A stretch of DNA of 64,000 nt, taken from positions 310,001-374,000 of the forward strand of contig NZ_JACIJE010000003.1 in assembly GCF_014199195.1 (NCBI RefSeq). Reading direction: 5' to 3'. Numbering within the stretch: position 1 is the first letter of the stretch; every line of letters begins with the position of its first letter. The stretch comes from Neoroseomonas alkaliterrae. Lineage in GTDB: Bacteria; Pseudomonadota; Alphaproteobacteria; Acetobacterales; Acetobacteraceae. Below, piece by piece: positions 17,161 to 27,074 of the stretch. The position numbers were made by a program, and so were the translations under genes. The notes beneath the pieces are model-generated. The model was not told the origin of the DNA. It was given only the letters and a program-made list of their open reading frames with translations, and did not search any database.

Positions 17161-18313
17161 CGGCCCGGCCGCCGAGGCGGTCCCCGCCTGGAGCCCGGCC
17201 CCGCCCGAGCCGCCGCCCCGGCCGCGATCCCGTCTGCGGCGCTTCCTGCGCCACCCCTACACCTGGTGGGTGCTGCTGCCGACGCTGATCGCCGCGACCT
17301 ATTTCTACGGCATCGCGAGCCCGCAATATGTCAGCGAGGCGCGCTTCGTGGTGCGCTCGCGCGCCGATGCGCCGCAGCTCTCGCTTGGCGCCGTGCTCAC
17401 GGGCGCGGTGGGCGGCAGCGCGTCCAACGAAGGCCACAGCGTGCGCGACTTCCTCACCTCCCACGACGCGGTGATGCGCACGCATGAAAGGCTGAACCTC
17501 GTCGAGATCTGGCAGCGGGAGGAGGCGGATTTCGTCGCGCGCCTGCGCCACGACGACCCCGAGCGCCTGACCCGCTACTACAACGGCATGGTCTCGGCCT
17601 CCTACGACAGCACCACCGCGGTGGTGACGCTGCGCGTGCGCAGCTTCCGCCCCGAGGATTCCAAGGCCATCGCGGACACGCTGCTCGCCCTCTCCGAGAC
17701 GCTCGTGAACAGCCTCTCGGAGCGCGCGCGCGAGGATGCGCTGCGCGTCGCGCGCGAGGAGGTGGCGATCGCCGAGCGCCGCGTCGTCGCGAGCCGCGAG
17801 GCGCTGACGCGTTTCCGCGAGCAGCAGCAGGACCTCGACAGCGCCGGCTCCGCCCAGGCCGCGGTGCAGACCATCGCGCAGCTCGAGGGCGCGCTCACCG
17901 CCGCCCAGGCCGAGCTGCGCGAGCGCATGGCCTTCATGCGCCCAGACAACCCGGCGCTGCAGTCCACACGCAACCGCATCGCCGCCCTCGAACGCCAGAT
18001 CGCGGCCGAACGCGCCCGCCGCACCCAGGGCGACGGCGCGCTCTCCCAGCAGCTCGCGGCCTTCGAGCGCCTGATGCTCGAGCGCGAATTCGCCGACCGC
18101 CAGCTCGCCTCAGCGACGGCGAGCCTCGAGACGGCGCGGATGGAGGCGCAGCGCCAGCAGCTCTACCTCGCGCGCGTGGTCGCGCCCAACCTCGCCGTCC
18201 ACCCGCTCTATCCACGGAAACTGATCAGTGTCGGCAGCATCTTCCTCGGTCTCTCGGTCGCCTTCGGCATCGGCTGGCTGCTCGTCGCGGGCATGCGCGA
18301 ACATGCGGCCTGA
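17129..18313 (+). CDS. kpsE: Capsule export inner-membrane/periplasmic adaptor KpsE (PCP-2/3 type)
   Basis: 394 residues. A Pro-rich cytoplasmic N terminus precedes TM1 (WWVLLPTLIAATYFYGIA, about residues 47-64). A periplasmic part with long coiled-coil helices (about 190-320) follows, then a C-terminal TM (LISVGSIFLGLSVAFGIGW). This is the layout of KpsE/BexC/CtrB, which links KpsMT to the outer-membrane pore KpsD. ATG 17129 lies within the kpsT end; earlier in-frame codons are shadows of kpsT. The stop overlaps the kpsD start by 11 bp. Confidence 0.93.
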   Translation: MKLSPPTTAFDGPAAEAVPAWSPAPPEPPPRPRSRLRRFLRHPYTWWVLLPTLIAATYFYGIASPQYVSEARFVVRSRADAPQLSLGAVLTGAVGGSASNEGHSVRDFLTSHDAVMRTHERLNLVEIWQREEADFVARLRHDDPERLTRYYNGMVSASYDSTTAVVTLRVRSFRPEDSKAIADTLLALSETLVNSLSERAREDALRVAREEVAIAERRVVASREALTRFREQQQDLDSAGSAQAAVQTIAQLEGALTAAQAELRERMAFMRPDNPALQSTRNRIAALERQIAAERARRTQGDGALSQQLAAFERLMLEREFADRQLASATASLETARMEAQRQQLYLARVVAPNLAVHPLYPRKLISVGSIFLGLSVAFGIGWLLVAGMREHAA

Positions 18314-20135
18314 CTTCCGGCGCGTGGTCGCGCTGGCCGGGGCGATGCTGCTGCTGGCCGCGGGCGGTGCGCTGGCGCAGGCCAATCGCGGGGGGCTGCC
18401 GCCGGGGATCGGCGGCGTGCCGGGCGGGCTGCCCGGCTTCACCAGCGCCCCGCCGGGCCCCGGCACAATGGGCGGCGCGCCGCCCGTGGGCACGCCCGCG
18501 ACGCAGCCGCCGCCGGTCTTCGACCGCCGCAGCCTCGCCGACATCCCGGGCCAGCAGCGCGGGATCGAGCGGCTGGGCAGCCCCACCCAGGCCGAGGGCG
18601 GGCCCTCCCTCGTCGCCCCGCTCGGCGACCAGGCGCGCGTCTCGGGGCCGGCGACGGCGGTGTTCGGCGCCTCGCTCTTCACCGGCCAGCCGCAATCCTC
18701 CTCCGATGCGCCCAACCCGAACTACGTGCTGGCGCCGGGGGACCGCGTCTCGGTGCGCGCCTGGGGGGCGGTGGAATCGGAGATCGTCGGCGTCATCGAC
18801 CCGGCGGGGAACCTGTTCCTGCCCAATATCGGGCCGATCCCGCTCGCCGGGGTGCGCGTGGGCGACCTGCAATCGGTGGTCGAGGCCGAGATCCGCAAGG
18901 TCTACACGGCGCAGGTGCAGGTCTATGCGACCACGCTCTCGACGCAGCGCATCGGCGTCTTCGTCACCGGCTTCGTCCGCCAGCCCGGGCGCTATGCGGG
19001 CGTGGCCTCGGATTCGATCCTCGATTTCCTGGTGCGCGCGGGCGGTGTGGATCCGGGCCGCGGCTCGCACCGGGAGATCACGCTGCGCCGGGGCAATGCG
19101 ACCGTCGCCTCGGTGGACCTCTACCGCTTCCTCCTCGACGGCACGCTGCCGCAGCTCCGCCTGCAGGAGGGCGACACCATCGTGGTCGGGCGCCAGCGCG
19201 CCATGGTCGGCGCCGACGGTGCGGTACGGAACAACTACCTGTTCGAGAGCACCTCCCGCGCCTCGCTGACCGGGCGCGAGCTGATCGAGCTCGCCCGCCC
19301 GCTGCCCGCCGCGACCAATGCCGTGGTGCGCGGCGTGCGCAACGCGCAGCCCTTCTCGCGCTACATGTCGGTGGCCGAGCTCGCCTCCCAGACGCTGCTC
19401 GACCAGGACACCGTCACCTTCGTCGCCGACGTCGCCGCGCGGACCATGCGCGTCACGGTCGAGGGCAGCCGCCTCTACCCCTCGGTGCTGGTGGCCGACC
19501 GCGACATGACGCTGTGCCAGATCCTCGACCACATCGCGGTGGACCCCGCGCTTGCGGACACCGAGGGCGTCTTCCTGCTCCGCCCCTCCCTCGCGCAGAG
19601 CCAGAAGCGCGCGATCGACGAGGCGCTCGACCGGCTCGAACGCCAGCTCTTCCTCGCCCCGGCGGCGACCACGCGGGTGGCCGATGCGCGTGCGCAGGAA
19701 GCGCAGATGATCACGCAGTACATCTCGCGCGCCCGCCGCACCCAGCCCGAGGGCCGGCTCGTGGTGATGGGCCCCGATGGCCGCTGCAGCCCGCTCAGGC
19801 TCGAGAACGGGGACATCATCGTCATCCCCGAACGCTCGCAGACCGTCTTCGTGCAGGGCGAGGTGAACTTCCCGCAGGCCGTGGTCTGGCGTGAGGGCTG
19901 GTCCGCCGCCCAGTTCATCGAGGCCGCGGGCGGCCTGACCCCGCGCGGGCGGATGTCCACGCTGATGCTGCGCCGCCCCTCGGGGCAGGCCATCCTCAAC
20001 CCGCAGCAGGCGCCGCGCCCCGGCGACGAGCTGATCGTGCTGCCCTATCTCGACCCGAAGGTCTGGCAGTTCGCGACCGACCTCGTGACCGCGCTGTTCC
20101 AGGTCGCCCTCGCCGCCCGCGTGTTCCGGGACTGA
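18303..20135 (+). CDS. kpsD: Polysaccharide export outer-membrane protein KpsD
   Basis: 610 residues. An N-terminal signal peptide ([17 protein letters not shown]) is followed by a Gly/Pro-rich low-complexity linker to about residue 135. Then comes the polysaccharide export domain (YVLAPGDRVSVRAWGAVES onward) and several SLBB-like repeats. Length and lack of a lipobox fit KpsD rather than the shorter lipoprotein Wza. It would form the periplasmic/outer-membrane conduit for capsule. ATG 18303 overlaps the kpsE end. The phosphoesterase gene starts 4 bp after its stop, so transcription likely continues into it. Confidence 0.92.
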   Translation: MRPDFRRVVALAGAMLLLAAGGALAQANRGGLPPGIGGVPGGLPGFTSAPPGPGTMGGAPPVGTPATQPPPVFDRRSLADIPGQQRGIERLGSPTQAEGGPSLVAPLGDQARVSGPATAVFGASLFTGQPQSSSDAPNPNYVLAPGDRVSVRAWGAVESEIVGVIDPAGNLFLPNIGPIPLAGVRVGDLQSVVEAEIRKVYTAQVQVYATTLSTQRIGVFVTGFVRQPGRYAGVASDSILDFLVRAGGVDPGRGSHREITLRRGNATVASVDLYRFLLDGTLPQLRLQEGDTIVVGRQRAMVGADGAVRNNYLFESTSRASLTGRELIELARPLPAATNAVVRGVRNAQPFSRYMSVAELASQTLLDQDTVTFVADVAARTMRVTVEGSRLYPSVLVADRDMTLCQILDHIAVDPALADTEGVFLLRPSLAQSQKRAIDEALDRLERQLFLAPAATTRVADARAQEAQMITQYISRARRTQPEGRLVVMGPDGRCSPLRLENGDIIVIPERSQTVFVQGEVNFPQAVVWREGWSAAQFIEAAGGLTPRGRMSTLMLRRPSGQAILNPQQAPRPGDELIVLPYLDPKVWQFATDLVTALFQVALAARVFRD

Positions 20136-20139
20136 GGCG

Positions 20140-20883
20140 GTGCTGATCGCGCTGCTCGCGGACATCCACGGCAACCTGGAAGCCTTCCAGGCCTGCCTGG
20201 AGCACGCGAGGGCGCAGGGCGCGGTGCGCTACATCCTGCTCGGCGATCTCGTGGGTTACGGGGCGGATCCGGTGGCGGTGCTGCGGATCGTGCGCGGCCT
20301 CGCCGCCGAGGGCGCGCTCGCCGTGCTCGGCAACCACGACGAGGCGGCCGCCCTCGGCGGCCCGACCGGCATGACCGACGCCGCCGCGGCCGCCATCGCC
20401 TGGACGCGCGCGCGCCTCGATGCCGAGGACCGCGCCTTCCTCGCCGCCTTGCCCCTGACCGCGCGGGAGGAGGGGCGCCTCTATGTCCATGCCGAGGCCT
20501 CCGCGCCCGGGCGCTGGCGCTACGTCAGCGATGCCGAGGCCGCGCGCCGCTGCCTCGAGGCGAGCGAGGCGCATGTCACCTTCTGCGGCCATGTCCATCG
20601 CCCAGCCCTCTACAGCCTCAGCCCGAGCGGCACGCTCGTCGCCTTCACCCCCGTCGCCGGCGCGCCGGTGCCGCTCGCGCAGGGGCGCTCCTGGCTCTGC
20701 GTGCTCGGCGCGGTGGGCCAGCCGCGCGACGGCAACCCGGCCGCGAGCTACCTGCTGCTCGACACCCAGCCGCTGACCGCGACCTGGCAGCGCGTGCCCT
20801 ACGACATCGCCACCGCCGCGCGGAAGATCCGCGAGGCCGGGCTGCCGCCGCGCCTCGCCGACCGCCTCTTCCTCGGCCGCTGA
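20140..20883 (+). CDS. Calcineurin-like metallophosphoesterase (YfcE/MJ0936 or diadenosine tetraphosphatase type)
   Basis: 247 residues with the dimetal phosphoesterase signatures in order: LLADIHGNLEAF (D-x-H), LLGDLVGYGADP (GD), VLGNHDEAA (GNHD), then FCGHVHRP (GHxH). These bind two metal ions and hydrolyse phosphomonoesters, phosphodiesters or phosphoproteins. No signal peptide, so cytoplasmic. The GTG start follows the kpsD stop by 4 bp and the kinase gene follows after 3 bp. The pairing suggests an opposing phosphatase to the kinase, but a nucleotide or phosphodiester substrate is equally possible. Confidence 0.85.
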   Translation: MLIALLADIHGNLEAFQACLEHARAQGAVRYILLGDLVGYGADPVAVLRIVRGLAAEGALAVLGNHDEAAALGGPTGMTDAAAAAIAWTRARLDAEDRAFLAALPLTAREEGRLYVHAEASAPGRWRYVSDAEAARRCLEASEAHVTFCGHVHRPALYSLSPSGTLVAFTPVAGAPVPLAQGRSWLCVLGAVGQPRDGNPAASYLLLDTQPLTATWQRVPYDIATAARKIREAGLPPRLADRLFLGR

Positions 20884-20886
20884 GCC

Positions 20887-22278
20887 ATGCGCGGGCGGAT
20901 CGACGGCTTCACCGTCGGCGAGGTCCTGCACGAGGGCGGCATGGCCGTTCTCTACCGCGTCACCCGCGAGGGCGGCCCCGGGGATCCGCCCCTGCTGATG
21001 AAGGTGCCGCGCCTGCGCCCGGGCGAGGACCCGGCGGCGATCGTCTCCTTCGAGATGGAGCAGATGATCATGCCGCGCCTGTCCGGGCCGCATGTGCCGC
21101 GCGTGATCGCGATGGGCGGGCTCGAGGCCCAGCCCTACATCGTGATGGAGCGCATCGAGGGCCCCGCGCTGTCCGACCGGCTGCGCGAGGTGCCGTTGCC
21201 GGCCGAGGAGGTCGCGGCGGTCGGCGCGGCCATCGCCGATGCGCTGGACGACCTGCACAACCAGCATGTCGTCCATCTCGACGTGAAGCCGGGCAACATC
21301 CGCTTCCGCCCGGATGGAGAGGCGGTGCTGCTCGATTTCGGCCTCGCCCACCACGAGCAGTTGCCGGACCTGATCGCCGAGGAGTTCCGCCTGCCCTACG
21401 GCACCACCGCCTACATGGCGCCCGAGCAGGCGCTCGGCCGGCGCAGCGACCCGCGCAGCGACATCTTCGCCCTCGGCGCGGTGCTCTACCAGCTCGCGAC
21501 CGGCGACCTGCCCTTCGGCGAGCCGCAGCACCTCGCCGGCGTGAAGCGCCGGCTGTGGCGCGATCCGGTGCCGCCGCGCCGCCGCCGCCCCGACATCCCG
21601 CCCTGGCTGCAGGAGGCGATCCTGCGCTGCCTCGAGGTCGAGCCGGCCCGCCGCTACCCCACCGCCGCGCAACTCGCCTTCGACCTGCGCCACCCCGACC
21701 AGGTGGCGCTGACCGCACGGGCCGAGCGGCGGCGGCGCGACGGGCCGCTCGCCGTGCTGCGCCGCCGCCTGCGCCGCGCCGAGCCGCCGCCGCCCGCGGC
21801 CGGCGCCTTCGCCCAGCTCCGCACCGCGCCCATCTTCGCGGTCGCGATCGACCTCGGCCGCACCGATCCCGCGCTCGAGGCGATGCTGCGCAACCAGATG
21901 CAGAAGCTGCTCGCGGGCCGGCCGGATGCGCGCCTCGCCTGCCTCAACGTGATGGGCGCCGGGCGGCTCGGCGGCGGGGCGGCGCATGACGAGCAGGGGC
22001 TGAACCGCCATGTCCAGCGGCTGGTGGAACTGCGCCACTGGGCGCGGCCGCTCCGCCTCGCAGAAGGGCGCGTCACCTTCCACGTGCTGGAGGGGGCGGA
22101 TGTCGCGGAGGCCCTGCTCGCCTATGCGCGGGCGAACCGGGTGGACCACATCGTGCTCGGGGCGCGGGCGAATTCGCTCTCGCGCCGGCTGCTCGGCAGC
22201 GTCTCGGGCAAGGTGGCGGCCGAGGCGCCGTGCAGCGTGACGGTGGTGCGCCGGCGCGGCGGGGCGGCGGCGGGCTGA
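20887..22278 (+). CDS. Eukaryotic-like Ser/Thr protein kinase fused to a C-terminal UspA domain
   Basis: 463 residues. Kinase domain (about 1-275): degenerate Gly loop, Lys39 in LLMKVPR, catalytic Asp132 in HLDVKPGN, Asp150 in DFGLA, and YMAPEQA for the APE motif. HLD in place of HRD makes it a non-RD kinase, so it may not need activation-loop phosphorylation. An Arg-rich linker leads to a UspA-like domain (about 308-455), ending with GARANSLSRRLLGSVSGKV...APCSV, the usual ATP-binding loop of Usp proteins. No membrane segment. It closes the kpsMTED-phosphoesterase row at 3-bp spacing. It probably senses nucleotide state or stress and phosphorylates an export or surface-glycan protein; targets unknown. 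Confidence 0.9.
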   Translation: MRGRIDGFTVGEVLHEGGMAVLYRVTREGGPGDPPLLMKVPRLRPGEDPAAIVSFEMEQMIMPRLSGPHVPRVIAMGGLEAQPYIVMERIEGPALSDRLREVPLPAEEVAAVGAAIADALDDLHNQHVVHLDVKPGNIRFRPDGEAVLLDFGLAHHEQLPDLIAEEFRLPYGTTAYMAPEQALGRRSDPRSDIFALGAVLYQLATGDLPFGEPQHLAGVKRRLWRDPVPPRRRRPDIPPWLQEAILRCLEVEPARRYPTAAQLAFDLRHPDQVALTARAERRRRDGPLAVLRRRLRRAEPPPPAAGAFAQLRTAPIFAVAIDLGRTDPALEAMLRNQMQKLLAGRPDARLACLNVMGAGRLGGGAAHDEQGLNRHVQRLVELRHWARPLRLAEGRVTFHVLEGADVAEALLAYARANRVDHIVLGARANSLSRRLLGSVSGKVAAEAPCSVTVVRRRGGAAAG

Positions 22279-22300
22279 GCCCGGGGCGGGGCTTGCACGG

Positions 22301-22675
22301 CTACAGGACGGCGAAGGCCGCGCTCGCCGGCGGATGGCCGTCGCGGCGCAGCGCGGCCTCGCGGGCGGCGCGCCAGGCCTCGTGTTCGAGCGTCGCCCAG
22401 AACGGCCCGAGGCCGCGCGCCTCGGCCTCGCGGCGCGCGGCCCGTTCGAGCCGGGCCGCGCCCGCGCTGCCCGCGCCCATCGCGAGACGCGCCTCATGGG
22501 CGATGAGCAGCGCGGCCTCGGCCGGCGACAGCCCGCGCCAGGAGAGGCCGCGCGCCGCCGCCTGCCCTTCGAGATAGGCGGCTGTGGGCGGCAGGCTCAC
22601 CGGGTCGCCCCCTTCGGCCCGCGCGGCGGCGAGGATGCGGCGCAGCACGCGCCGCATCCTGGTCTTGAAGAACAT
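22301..22675 (-). CDS. Uncharacterised small basic protein
   Basis: 124 residues rich in Arg and Ala; start ATG 22675, with other ATGs upstream less likely because they cross into the LysR promoter side. Helical throughout by eye, with a basic N terminus (KTRMRRVLRRIL) and a segment LSWRGLSPAEAALLIAHEARLAM. No signal peptide or clear membrane segment, no recognised motif. It is convergent with the kinase gene and divergent from the lysR gene. Function unknown. Confidence 0.65.
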   Translation of the reverse strand: MFFKTRMRRVLRRILAAARAEGGDPVSLPPTAAYLEGQAAARGLSWRGLSPAEAALLIAHEARLAMGAGSAGAARLERAARREAEARGLGPFWATLEHEAWRAAREAALRRDGHPPASAAFAVL

Positions 22676-22817
22676 GATGGTCTGGCTCCAAATCATTCCT
22701 GTTCGGGAGCGGTGCCATAGGCCCTCCGCGCCGGCAGACCGAGCGAAGGGATTGCATGTCCCGGATCGAGGCGGTGCATCCGGCACGCGCCGCCCCCGGG
22801 TTTCGGGAAAGCAGCCG

Positions 22818-23774
22818 ATGAACAGCCTCCGGGGCATGGACCTGAACCTGCTGCTGGTCTTCGAGGCGCTCTACGAGACGCGCTCGGTCAGCCGCGCCGG
22901 GGCGAGGCTCGGCCTCAGCCAGTCGGCGACGAGCCATGCGCTCGGGCGGCTGCGCGAGGCCTGCCGGGACGAGCTGTTCCTGCGCGGGGCCACGGGCATG
23001 ACGCCCACCCCTGTCGCCAACCGCATCTACCCCGAGATCCACCAGGCCCTCGATTCGCTGCGCCATTCGGTCGAGGAGGCGCGCGGCTTCGACCCCGCGA
23101 CCAGCACGCGGCGCTTCGAGATCGCCATGCCCCACCCGATGGGCCCGGACTACGCGCTGCGCCTGCGCGACGCCGCGGCCGCCGAGGCGCCGGGCGTGCG
23201 GCTGCGCTTCGACACGCGCACCCTCGCCGACGACGCGCCCGCGCTGATGCGCGAGGGGCTGCTCGACCTCGCGGTGGACTGGATCCCCGCCGAGGACGAC
23301 CGTTTCGTGAATCGCCGCCTGTTCGAGGACGGGCTCGTGATCGCCGCGCGCGGCGGCCATCCGCGCGCGCGCAAGGGCATGGGCTGGCGCGACCTCGCGC
23401 AGGAGGAGTTCGTGCGCTGCCACCGCCGCGCGCCGGAACGCCGCCCCCGCGCGCTCCAGGGCAAGCTGTGGGACCTGATGGCCGAGAGCCGCCTGACGGT
23501 CAGCGAATACCTCGAAGTGCCCTATGTCATCTCCCGCACCGACTATCTCGGCGTCCTGCCGCGCAGCATGGCCCAGGTGGCGGAGAGGGAGTTCCGCATG
23601 ATCGTGATGGACGTGCCCGGCCCGCCCATCCGCATCCCGATCTGGCTCGTCTGGCACGAGGCGCGGCGGCGCGATGCGGGCCATGCCTGGCTGCGCGGGC
23701 TGGTGGCGCGGGAGATGGTGCAGGCCGCCGCCGAACAGGGCCTCGTGCCGCCGCTGGCCGCCGCCGCGCAGTAG
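22818..23774 (+). CDS. LysR-family transcriptional regulator (NodD/SyrM/LinR-like)
   Basis: 318 residues. Winged HTH at the N terminus: LNLLLVFEALYETRSVSRAG and LSQSATSHALGRLRE (recognition helix about residues 33-47), followed by a periplasmic-binding-fold effector domain. The opening MDLNLLLVFEALY and the region DLAVDW fit the group that includes NodD, LinR and PcpR. ATG 22818 places the HTH at the usual distance. It starts 142 bp from the divergent small gene. The stop TAG sits directly before a composite repeat. Target genes and inducer unknown. Confidence 0.9.
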   Translation: MNSLRGMDLNLLLVFEALYETRSVSRAGARLGLSQSATSHALGRLREACRDELFLRGATGMTPTPVANRIYPEIHQALDSLRHSVEEARGFDPATSTRRFEIAMPHPMGPDYALRLRDAAAAEAPGVRLRFDTRTLADDAPALMREGLLDLAVDWIPAEDDRFVNRRLFEDGLVIAARGGHPRARKGMGWRDLAQEEFVRCHRRAPERRPRALQGKLWDLMAESRLTVSEYLEVPYVISRTDYLGVLPRSMAQVAEREFRMIVMDVPGPPIRIPIWLVWHEARRRDAGHAWLRGLVAREMVQAAAEQGLVPPLAAAAQ

Positions 23775-23855
23775 GCGCGGGGCTGGTGGCGCGGCCGCGC
23801 GCGAAACCAAATCTGCTACCTTGCGGACAAAGGTCGGTCCTTTGCCCGCAGGGTA

Positions 23856-23858
<3 letters not shown>
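23775..23858 (-). repeat. Composite palindromic repeat, partial copy R1 (linker + hairpin A)
   Basis: Hairpin A occupies 23814-23858: two 20-nt arms around TCGGT, with three mismatches. The GC-rich linker (23775-23813) reads GCGCGGGGCTGG...CGCGAAACC. The outer TGATACCC of hairpin A supplies the TGA of prfC (23858-23856). Hairpin B is absent, since the lysR coding end abuts the linker. Compare R2 and R3 below. Confidence 0.85.
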
Positions 23859-25460
<1,602 letters not shown>

Positions 25461-25502
25461 GGCGGGGGGAACCTAGTGGCGCGCGGTCCGCGGCGCCAGC
25501 CG

Positions 25503-26354
25503 TCAGGCCCCCGGTTCCGTCGCGTTGGGGAAGAAGAGCTGCTCGCCGCCGATCCTGAAGCCCGCGATCGCTCCCTGGCCCTCCGCCGAGGTGATCCAGT
25601 CCACGAACCTCTGGCCATCCGCCGCCCGCACATGCGGATGGCGCTGCGGACTCACGAGCATGACCCCATACTGGTTGAGCAGGCGCCGGTCACCCTCGAC
25701 CAGGACGCGCATGCCTTGCCGGTTCCGGAAGGCGATCCAACTCCCCCGATCTGCAATCAGATAGGCATTCTGCGCCGCTGCCGTGTTCAGCGCGGGGCCC
25801 ATGCCCTGGCCGACTTCGCGATACCAGGTTCCGCGCCCCCGCGCGGGATCGACGCCGGCGGCCAGCCACAGCCGCAACTCGGCGGCATGGGTGCCGCTGC
25901 GGTCCCCGCGCGAGACGAAGCGCGCCCGCGCCGCGGCGATCTGCGCGAGGGCGAAGGCGATATCCGCGTTGCCGCCGATCCCGGCCGGGTCGTCGGCTGG
26001 GCCGACGAGGACGAAATCGTTGTACATCACCGGCCGGCGCGGGCCTCCGAAGCCTTCCGCCACGAAACGTTCCTCCGCGGCGCGGTCATGCACGAGGACC
26101 ACGTCCGCATCGCCGCGCCGCCCGACATCCAGCGCCTGGCCTGTTCCGAGCGCGACGACGCGCACCACGATGCCGGCCTGCCGCGTGAAGATCGGCAGGA
26201 TGTGGCCGAACAATCCCGTCTGTTCGGTCGAGGTGGTGGAGGCCAGGATGATCGCGCGCCGCTGCGCCGCCACCGGCGGCGAAAGAAGGGCCGCCAGCGC
26301 GGCCGGCAGGGCGCGCCGGCCTGAGCGCAACGCCCGCAACGGGGCGTTCACCAC
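25503..26354 (-). CDS. tupA: Tungstate ABC transporter substrate-binding protein TupA
   Basis: 283 residues with a signal peptide (ALPAALAALLSPPVAA). STTSTEQTGLFGHILPIF near residue 40 is the TupA oxyanion-binding hallmark TTTS-T; ALGTGQALDVGRRGDADVVL and VHD follow as in the family. It binds tungstate (some relatives also molybdate) in the periplasm and delivers it to TupB. Start GTG 26354 overlaps the tupC stop by 7 bp. Here tupA is the last gene of the operon (B-C-A), unlike the usual A-B-C order. Confidence 0.93.
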   Translation of the reverse strand: MVNAPLRALRSGRRALPAALAALLSPPVAAQRRAIILASTTSTEQTGLFGHILPIFTRQAGIVVRVVALGTGQALDVGRRGDADVVLVHDRAAEERFVAEGFGGPRRPVMYNDFVLVGPADDPAGIGGNADIAFALAQIAAARARFVSRGDRSGTHAAELRLWLAAGVDPARGRGTWYREVGQGMGPALNTAAAQNAYLIADRGSWIAFRNRQGMRVLVEGDRRLLNQYGVMLVSPQRHPHVRAADGQRFVDWITSAEGQGAIAGFRIGGEQLFFPNATEPGA

Positions 26355-27073
26355 AGGAGCTCACCCTTGAGGAATGCAGCAGCCTCCGGCGCCGCGGGCG
26401 CGGCGAAGAACCGCGCCGCCGGCGCATGCTCGACCACCCTGCCGCGATGGAGGAACAGGATGTCCCCTGCCAGGCGCCTCGCCTGGCCGAGGTCGTGCGT
26501 CGTCATCAGCACCTTCGTTCCCCGTGCCGCAATGGCGGTGACGATCTCCTCCACCGCGCGGGTGGCGGCCGGGTCGAGATTGGCGGAGGGCTCGTCGAGG
26601 AACAGCATCGCCGGGTCCATCGCCGCGGCCCGGGCCAGCGCGATGCGCTGCTGCTCCCCGCCCGAGAGCCGCCGCGCCGGTCGGTGGGCGAGATCGCCGA
26701 GGCCGAATTCGCCAAGCACCGCCTGCGCCCGTGCCCGGCGCTCGGGCCCGGGCAGGCCGGCGAGCCGCAGCGGGTACTCCACATTGGCCAGCGCGCTGCG
26801 GCGAAGCATCACCGGGCGCTGGAACACCATGGCCTGGCGGCGGCGGGCGACCTCTGCCGGCAGCAGCGCCCACCGGATGACACCGCCGCTCGGCGGGAGA
26901 AGGCCGTGCAACAGCCGCAGCAGCGTCGATTTGCCTGCGCCGTTGGGGCCGATCAGCACGCTCGGCGGGCCGGCCTCGAGGCGGAAGCTGACATCCTGAA
27001 GGATTGGCACGCCGCCGGCGACGAAGCCGAGCCCTTCGACCTGCAGCGGCAGGAGGCCGGATCCCGCTCGCAT
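26348..27073 (-). CDS. tupC: Tungstate ABC transporter ATPase TupC
   Basis: 241 residues. Walker A GPNGAGKST (about residues 40-48), signature LSGGEQQRIALARA, Walker B MLFLDEPSANLD, switch His in MTTHD. Gene order between permease and receptor identifies it as the tungstate importer ATPase. ATG 27073 lies one base past the tupB stop, indicating coupled translation. Confidence 0.93.
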   Translation of the reverse strand: MRAGSGLLPLQVEGLGFVAGGVPILQDVSFRLEAGPPSVLIGPNGAGKSTLLRLLHGLLPPSGGVIRWALLPAEVARRRQAMVFQRPVMLRRSALANVEYPLRLAGLPGPERRARAQAVLGEFGLGDLAHRPARRLSGGEQQRIALARAAAMDPAMLFLDEPSANLDPAATRAVEEIVTAIAARGTKVLMTTHDLGQARRLAGDILFLHRGRVVEHAPAARFFAAPAAPEAAAFLKGELLW

Positions 27074-27074
27074 C

